DNA of 64,000 nucleotides from NCBI GenBank assembly GCA_020634615.1, contig JACKBI010000001.1, forward strand, positions 496,001-560,000. The letters are read 5' to 3'. The stretch comes from Anaerolineales bacterium (GTDB lineage Bacteria > Chloroflexota > Anaerolineae > JAAEKA01). Shown here in pieces: positions 61,101 to 64,000 of this stretch. Under the pieces are notes generated by a model. The model was not told the origin of the DNA. It ran no database searches and saw only the letters and a list, made by a program, of their open reading frames with translations. The first letter of the stretch is position 1; every line of letters begins with the position of its first letter. Position numbers and translations under genes: made by a program.

Positions 61101-61398
61101 AGAACGTGAGGCCCTGTCGCTGGAGTACCAGTCTGCCCTGCTTGCTCTGGCGCAACTGCGTAGTCAGCTTGGCAGAAACGAGCTTGCGATCGATCTTTTC
61201 CGCCGGGTCTTGAAGCGACAACCATATCATGAGCAAGCGTGGCAAGGGCTGATGTCGGCGCAGGCCAACAACGGCAACCGGGCCGCCGCCATGGAGTCGT
61301 TCCGACAGCTCAGAACACTGTTGCGCGATGATCTGGGGGTCGATCCCAGCCCGGGTACGCAGATGGTCTATCGACAGCTCCTGGAAACGGCTCGCTAG
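58192..61398 (+). CDS. MalT-like STAND ATPase with TPRs and C-terminal SARP/BTAD DNA-binding domain
   Basis: A 1068-residue transcription regulator. N-terminal STAND ATPase: Walker A SAPAGYGKTS (Lys50), Walker B VVVLDDFHHL (about 128-137), and MalT-like LASRTLPAI and AQHSDGWITGILL. TPR-like helical repeats from about 360 to 790 (AGAHHNLGISYRAAGNVNEA, NTLNSLGIVYFLQGELGEAE). C-terminal OmpR-like winged helix (about 828-900, KEAVIEQFWPDWPLHKADGS) and a bacterial transcriptional activator domain (925-1065). In streptomycetes this DNA-binding type recognises direct repeats at 11-bp spacing, and such repeats lie just downstream at 61603. Ligand unknown. Frame intact. Confidence 0.9.
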   Translation: MSVSTPIIATKLLVPSRRGGLLHRPRVVDFLYANVDRKLIVVSAPAGYGKTSVLTDLASQLDVPVCWYALDEYDADPRVFLGHLVAAIDARFPGFGRRMEAALDNTTDVGSNIYSLAAVLANAIYAVEDFFVVVLDDFHHLESSEPINDFLSLLLRYTDDNFHLVLASRTLPAIPDQSLMAARGQMIGLSQDELKFTPVEIQQLVLQNFDLVMPDERAVELAQHSDGWITGILLTAHQATWKELVKGVVNLPEVSGRVYDYLAEQVLSMQTDPVRHFMLEASVLDNMTPGDCDTLMDRSDSAAMLHRMAHSNVFLSHAGNQVYSFHHLYRNFLRHRLRLDDPQRYRELMVTSAQLHAARGEWQRAVAIYLELGMVGEAADTLERTGRILLDARRWDSLAQWLDALPEPVLHAHPRLLALRATLHVERGEYEPALRLFEMALDAFRQNGQTADEVDATWRLALALQRRGHNKQSLEQVRTALGLLESIPSDPVRMRLYGRLLDCQGLCNYGLGNLPDAIRDLIQAAEVFGNVGDLQSAAGAHHNLGISYRAAGNVNEAVHHYRQALSYWAQLGNPGWLANTLNSLGIVYFLQGELGEAERILTTALETADQSGLLRLQSVILASQADLQRDLGASDSALKLFSQSRMLAEQVRDEFFAIYSLCGEGETLRQMNDVAASEIKLTQAEARARKIGSGYLLGLCQFRQGALALDLADFERAQVCLLAAHEVMNSGGYTHELAQVELLLGFRSFLAGQEEDALHHLALVDSLAGQLGYDYFLSADGRQMPGLLQLGAQRLSHPRRFEQALKRMGQTRPVRQPEPAATIAADGYPLRICGLGRGRVMFGDEELLAQREQVKELFFYLLLHHPQRVRKEAVIEQFWPDWPLHKADGSLRVTLYRLRRGICPVETEAGWLSLELPPGTWYDVWEFRRLLLEADRARDDPFARAQCLQQAIDLYSGDLMEQVTAAWVAAEREALSLEYQSALLALAQLRSQLGRNELAIDLFRRVLKRQPYHEQAWQGLMSAQANNGNRAAAMESFRQLRTLLRDDLGVDPSPGTQMVYRQLLETAR

Positions 61399-61602
61399 AC
61401 ATCCCCGGCAAATTCTGAAATACCGGCCGGCGGAAACCGTCGGGGCGACGCATGGCGCGCAGCGCAACCACTGTCAGCCCGTCATGACGACCAATCGGCG
61501 ATTCCCACTGCGGTTTCGGATGTCGCTCTGCGATGTTTTGTGATTTGTTCGGGCTGTCCTTGCCGGGGGCAGCCTCTGTCATGTCAAGAGCCGAATGGCC
61601 CG

Positions 61603-61645
61603 GTAACGCGGCAGTAACAGGGTAGTAACATGGCTGCGGTACGAT
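61603..61645 (+). promoter_or_regulatory. Three 11-bp-spaced direct repeats before a -10 box (SARP-type operator)
   Basis: GTAAC occurs at 61603-61607, 61614-61618 and 61625-61629, in units GGTAACGCGGC, AGTAACAGGGT and AGTAACATGGC, exactly 11 bp apart. A TACGAT -10-like box follows at 61640-61645. SARP activators bind heptamer direct repeats on one DNA face at this spacing, with the last repeat close to the -10 and no good -35, as here. Confidence 0.65.
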
Positions 61646-61709
61646 GGTGTCAATGCTAACTGGTTTCACCAGATGGCATTCACGATTAATCAATTCCTGA
61701 AGGAGAAAC

Positions 61710-61859
61710 ATGATGAAAAGCTGGATCAACAAGGCATACATCCGTGCCAGTGAACCGAAGAAGGCAAGCGCTGCACTTCTGGTGATCACCATTGTCGTAT
61801 TGGCAATCGCCGGCGCCGCGCCGGATGCACCGCATTACAACTTCGTCTTGCCCTGGTAA
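61710..61859 (+). CDS. 49-residue hydrophobic peptide
   Basis: A small ORF with a strong AAGGAG ribosome site 5 nt before the ATG. The peptide has a basic amphipathic N-terminus (MMKSWINKAYIRASEPKKAS), a hydrophobic stretch (ALLVITIVVLAIAGAA) and an 11-residue tail DAPHYNFVLPW. It could be a small membrane protein or an exported signal peptide precursor; no database family was recognised. It is first in the cassette after the direct repeats, 12 bp before the DUF5317 gene. Its coding status is supported by ribosome site, stop placement and gene packing. Confidence 0.65.
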   Translation: MMKSWINKAYIRASEPKKASAALLVITIVVLAIAGAAPDAPHYNFVLPW

Positions 61860-61871
61860 TCTGACCAACTG

Positions 61872-62477
61872 ATGTTGCTGTTTGCGCTGCTGCTTCTGGC
61901 AGTCCTTGCGGTGGTCGGTCTTGCGCTTCGTCGCAGGTCAACTGGCCCCGTTGAGATCGAGTTGCGTGCCCTGTGGTTAGCGCCCGGCGCGTTGCTCTTG
62001 CAACTTCCCTTGGTACAGGCGTGGGGCGGAGCAGAATGGCGCAGTATTCTGTTCCTTGCATCATATTCTTTGCTGTTTGTGTTTTGTGCTTTGAATTGGC
62101 GCTATGTTGGTGTACGCCTGCTGCTGGCTGGTTTCCTGCTGAATTTCGTCGTCGTTGCAGCCAACGGTGGGTTTATGCCGATCTCTCAAGACGCTGTGGC
62201 GAGAATGCACCCCGGCACAACCGCATCAGACTGGCCTGCCGGCACCTTGCGGCAGGGATCTAAGGACGTTATCCTTCCGGCCGACGAGATACGACTGAGG
62301 TTACTTTCAGACGCTATCACGGTTCCACCGCCCTTTCCCCTGCCAACAACTTTTAGTGCAGGCGATCTGGTGATACTGGCTGGTCTTGCAGCTCTGTTCT
62401 GGCAAGCTCTGGCGACCTCATCCGCCAAAGGTGACGCAGGACAATCACAAGTGGAGATGAATCATGCGACACAGTGA
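61872..62477 (+). CDS. DUF5317 family membrane protein
   Basis: A 201-residue membrane protein with about four to five hydrophobic segments. Seen: LRALWLAPGALLLQLPLV, VRLLLAGFLLNFVVVAANGGFMPIS (the Asn-Gly-Gly-Met-Pro-type motif with Phe), LRLLSDAITVPPPFPLP and FSAGDLVILAGLAAL, which match the DUF5317 pattern known mostly from Chloroflexota and actinobacteria. Function unknown. It overlaps the next gene by 14 bp, so the two are translationally linked. Confidence 0.82.
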   Translation: MLLFALLLLAVLAVVGLALRRRSTGPVEIELRALWLAPGALLLQLPLVQAWGGAEWRSILFLASYSLLFVFCALNWRYVGVRLLLAGFLLNFVVVAANGGFMPISQDAVARMHPGTTASDWPAGTLRQGSKDVILPADEIRLRLLSDAITVPPPFPLPTTFSAGDLVILAGLAALFWQALATSSAKGDAGQSQVEMNHATQ

Positions 62478-62769
62478 ATTGGAACGCTTGGTATGTGCGG
62501 GTGCGATCAACAGCCAGTTTCGTGCCCAGCTTTTGCGCGATCCGCGTCGAGCCGCTGAGATCGGTTTTTTTGGGCAAGGTTTTGCGCTCAACCAGGATGA
62601 ATGGGAGCTTCTCAGCACCATTCGCGCCCAGGATTTCAGCCAGTTTGCACGGCAGATTGGCCAATGGATTGACTTCCGTCAGCATGGCCGCAATGTGACC
62701 GAATCGACGCTCAAGCAGTTGGCATTGGCCGACGGTGGATACCCGCCTGCCGTCCAGGCATCGATGTAG
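62464..62769 (+). CDS. Small Os1348/NHLP-leader-like helical protein
   Basis: A 101-residue protein. The first 65 residues (LERLVCAGAINSQFRAQLLR, DPRRAAEIGF, LNQDEWELLSTIRAQDFSQF) follow the pattern of nitrile-hydratase-leader-like clans such as Os1348: a helix with (F/L)RxxLLxDPxxA, then a second helix starting near an Asp-Glu pair and ending in SxxxFA. These proteins include RiPP precursor leaders, but no Cys/Ser/Thr-rich core is evident at the C-terminus. GGAG site upstream. It overlaps DUF5317 and precedes the histidine kinase by 29 bp. Family assignment is by eye, moderate. Confidence 0.55.
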   Translation: MRHSELERLVCAGAINSQFRAQLLRDPRRAAEIGFFGQGFALNQDEWELLSTIRAQDFSQFARQIGQWIDFRQHGRNVTESTLKQLALADGGYPPAVQASM

Positions 62770-62798
62770 TCCGCAAGTGTTTCCGTGGAGTACCCCCC

Positions 62799-63749
62799 AT
62801 GGTATTACAATCCTACTCGGTCACAGGTTCTTCACCGCCGGTTGACACACGCAAGGCGACTCTCATCAAAGCACCGGTGAAAAGTGAGATCAATGGTGCC
62901 CAAGATCCAGAAGTGCTGCGGTTGGCGCTGTCCGATGTGACGGTGCAGTTGGCGCGTGCATTGCGTTCCAAGGACGAGATCCTGCAGAACGTCTCACACG
63001 AGTTCCGGTCGCCGTTGACGTTGATCATCGGATACGCGGAGACGTTAAGCAGTCAATATTGGGGTGACTTGACAGAGGAACAATCGAAAGCCGCTGCGGT
63101 CATTCTGGAACAGAGCAGACGTCTGCACTCATTGGTTGAGCGTATGCTCAGGCTACAGACCGTCGATCTAGGGATAATCAACAAGATTCCCATACCCTTC
63201 GAAGCGTTGATTGAACAGGTTGCCGAAAAGTGGCAGCCGCAGATTGCGCAGGCTGGAGGCTCACTGGTGGTGGAAACTGCGCCGACCGTGTCGATGGTTA
63301 TGTGCGACCCCGCCATGCTGGTCCAGGTCTTTGACGATCTATTGGATAACGCCGTAAAATATGGACTGCGTGGCTGTAGCAAGTCGGTTGCACGCAACGA
63401 TGACAATCGACCTGCGAGTTCGTCCGGTGTGATTCGCCTCCGCACTTCGGTGCGCGATGGCTACGTCCATGTTTCCGTCACCGATCACGGCATTGGTATC
63501 TCTCAGGACGAGATCGAGCAAATCTTTGATCGCTTCTACCAGGTTGAAAGCGGCCTGACACGATCCAGCGAGGGCGTGGGCATTGGGTTAGCGTTGGTGA
63601 AGAGCATCGTCCATGCACACGGTGGTACGGTGCGTGTGCGCAGCAGGGGGTTGAACGAAGGCAGCACCTTTACCGTCAGTTTGCCGGTGTCGACCGGGTG
63701 CCCTGCCGCGCTGGAAGGACAGGTCACCCCCTATCATCCGCCCGCTTGA
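62799..63749 (+). CDS. Soluble sensor histidine kinase
   Basis: A 316-residue protein with HisKA and HATPase domains: phospho-acceptor His67 in NVSHEFRSPLTLI, N box LLDNAVKYGL, G1 DHGIGIS, F box IFDRFYQVES and G2 GVGIGLALV. No membrane segment and only about 50 residues before the dimerisation helix, so it must receive its signal through a partner or a short N-terminal segment. No response regulator gene lies in the window after it. An insert of about 15 residues follows the N box. It is the last gene of the cassette. Confidence 0.9.
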   Translation: MVLQSYSVTGSSPPVDTRKATLIKAPVKSEINGAQDPEVLRLALSDVTVQLARALRSKDEILQNVSHEFRSPLTLIIGYAETLSSQYWGDLTEEQSKAAAVILEQSRRLHSLVERMLRLQTVDLGIINKIPIPFEALIEQVAEKWQPQIAQAGGSLVVETAPTVSMVMCDPAMLVQVFDDLLDNAVKYGLRGCSKSVARNDDNRPASSSGVIRLRTSVRDGYVHVSVTDHGIGISQDEIEQIFDRFYQVESGLTRSSEGVGIGLALVKSIVHAHGGTVRVRSRGLNEGSTFTVSLPVSTGCPAALEGQVTPYHPPA

Positions 63750-63772
63750 CATTTCCTGAAATAGCCAGGCCT

Positions 63773-63823
63773 CCCGAATCTGAAGGCCGCGCTCATGGCA
63801 TGAGCGCGGCCTTCAGATTCGGG
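63773..63823. terminator. Perfect 51-bp palindrome (bidirectional terminator candidate)
   Basis: The 25-nt arm beginning CCCGAATCTGAAGGCCGCGC is followed by one base and its exact complement. It separates the plus-strand kinase from a minus-strand gene at the window end. The plus-strand tail is AAAGTTTTGG, so the T tract is weak. Confidence 0.75.
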
Positions 63824-63900
63824 AAAGTTTTGGAAAGCGGCAGAACTCGGACGAGGTCTGACCGCAACGGGCAGCCGTTAGCCTGATGTCTTCGCTGTGT

Positions 63901-64000
63901 CTACGCGAACAGCGGTTCGAACTGATCGGCAGTGTCGATCAATGCCTGCCGTTCCGCTACGTCCATCGGCTGAAATTCCTGGCAGGCGCGCAGCATGACA
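63901..64000 (-). CDS. C-terminal end of an unidentified gene, aldo/keto-reductase-like
   Basis: The last 32 codons of a minus-strand frame that enters from beyond the window, ending ALIDTADQFEPLFA and stop at 63901-63903. The ACQEFQPMDVAERQALIDTA pattern resembles C-termini of predicted aldo/keto reductases, but the stretch is too short for certainty. Partial at the window edge. Confidence 0.4.
   Translation of the reverse strand, partial: VMLRACQEFQPMDVAERQALIDTADQFEPLFA

Overview
The window looks like a GC-rich chromosomal segment from a member of the Chloroflexota, probably an Anaerolineae/Caldilineae-type lineage or a genome binned from a metagenome. This is inference from gene content: Thr/Pro 'TPVPPTAT' linkers in secreted proteins, a YvcK protein with an N-terminal membrane region, a SufR-C-B-D order, a DUF5317 protein, a MalT-like/BTAD regulator, a Gram-positive-type LexA box and a b6-type cytochrome b with dihaem cytochromes. 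No rRNA, tRNA, CRISPR array, transposase or phage gene was seen.

Layout. 0-9 kb is housekeeping on the minus strand: pgk, gap, yvcK, then a DUF457-like membrane protein and rsmD on the plus strand, a VapBC-type toxin-antitoxin pair, a secreted protein, a pRiA4b ORF-3-like protein and a rhodanese. 9.3-13.9 kb is an iron-sulfur assembly operon (sufR-sufC-sufB-sufD, minus strand) behind a consensus promoter. Its genes carry many small indels, nearly all in homopolymers or GC dinucleotides, which looks like a sequencing-quality problem rather than gene death. 14.5-17.2 kb holds a free-standing GyrA C-terminal-like protein, a DDAH/arginine deiminase-like enzyme and a beta-carbonic anhydrase.

17.9-42.5 kb is the most striking block: five very large co-oriented surface proteins built from shuffled modules. 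Two DUF362 proteins with triple-membrane N-termini are followed by two proteins joining a CxxCH domain to a glucose/sorbosone-dehydrogenase propeller, then a 2220-residue protein with six GEVED repeats. One module of about 205 residues (ThuA/amidotransferase-like) recurs in the first four, and a FnIII-like domain plus a C-terminal anchor recurs in three. Each gene has its own hairpin terminator and several have their own promoter.

43-46.4 kb is a respiratory operon (cytochrome b, two dihaem cytochromes c, no Rieske gene), followed by two lipoproteins. At 49.39-49.56 kb an intergenic stretch has a TATAAT box, a nested RNA fold with C-rich loops and a terminator: a candidate small RNA. 49.6-56.8 kb carries a YheT-like hydrolase, lexA with a LexA box inside its promoter spacer, a FemAB-like transferase divergent from a WecA/MraY-like transferase, a CLC channel with CBS and TrkA-C domains, and an RmlC-like epimerase. 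57-63.7 kb has a triple-LysM protein, a 1068-residue MalT-like ATPase/TPR/BTAD regulator, and a downstream cassette (49-residue peptide, DUF5317 protein, small Os1348-like protein, soluble histidine kinase). That cassette is preceded by three direct repeats spaced exactly 11 bp, the geometry of SARP-type operators. I regard it as the best candidate for an undescribed regulatory system here.

Many intergenic spaces carry arrays of 7- or 8-bp tandem units arranged as facing inverted clusters, resembling cyanobacterial STRR repeats, plus long perfect palindromes.
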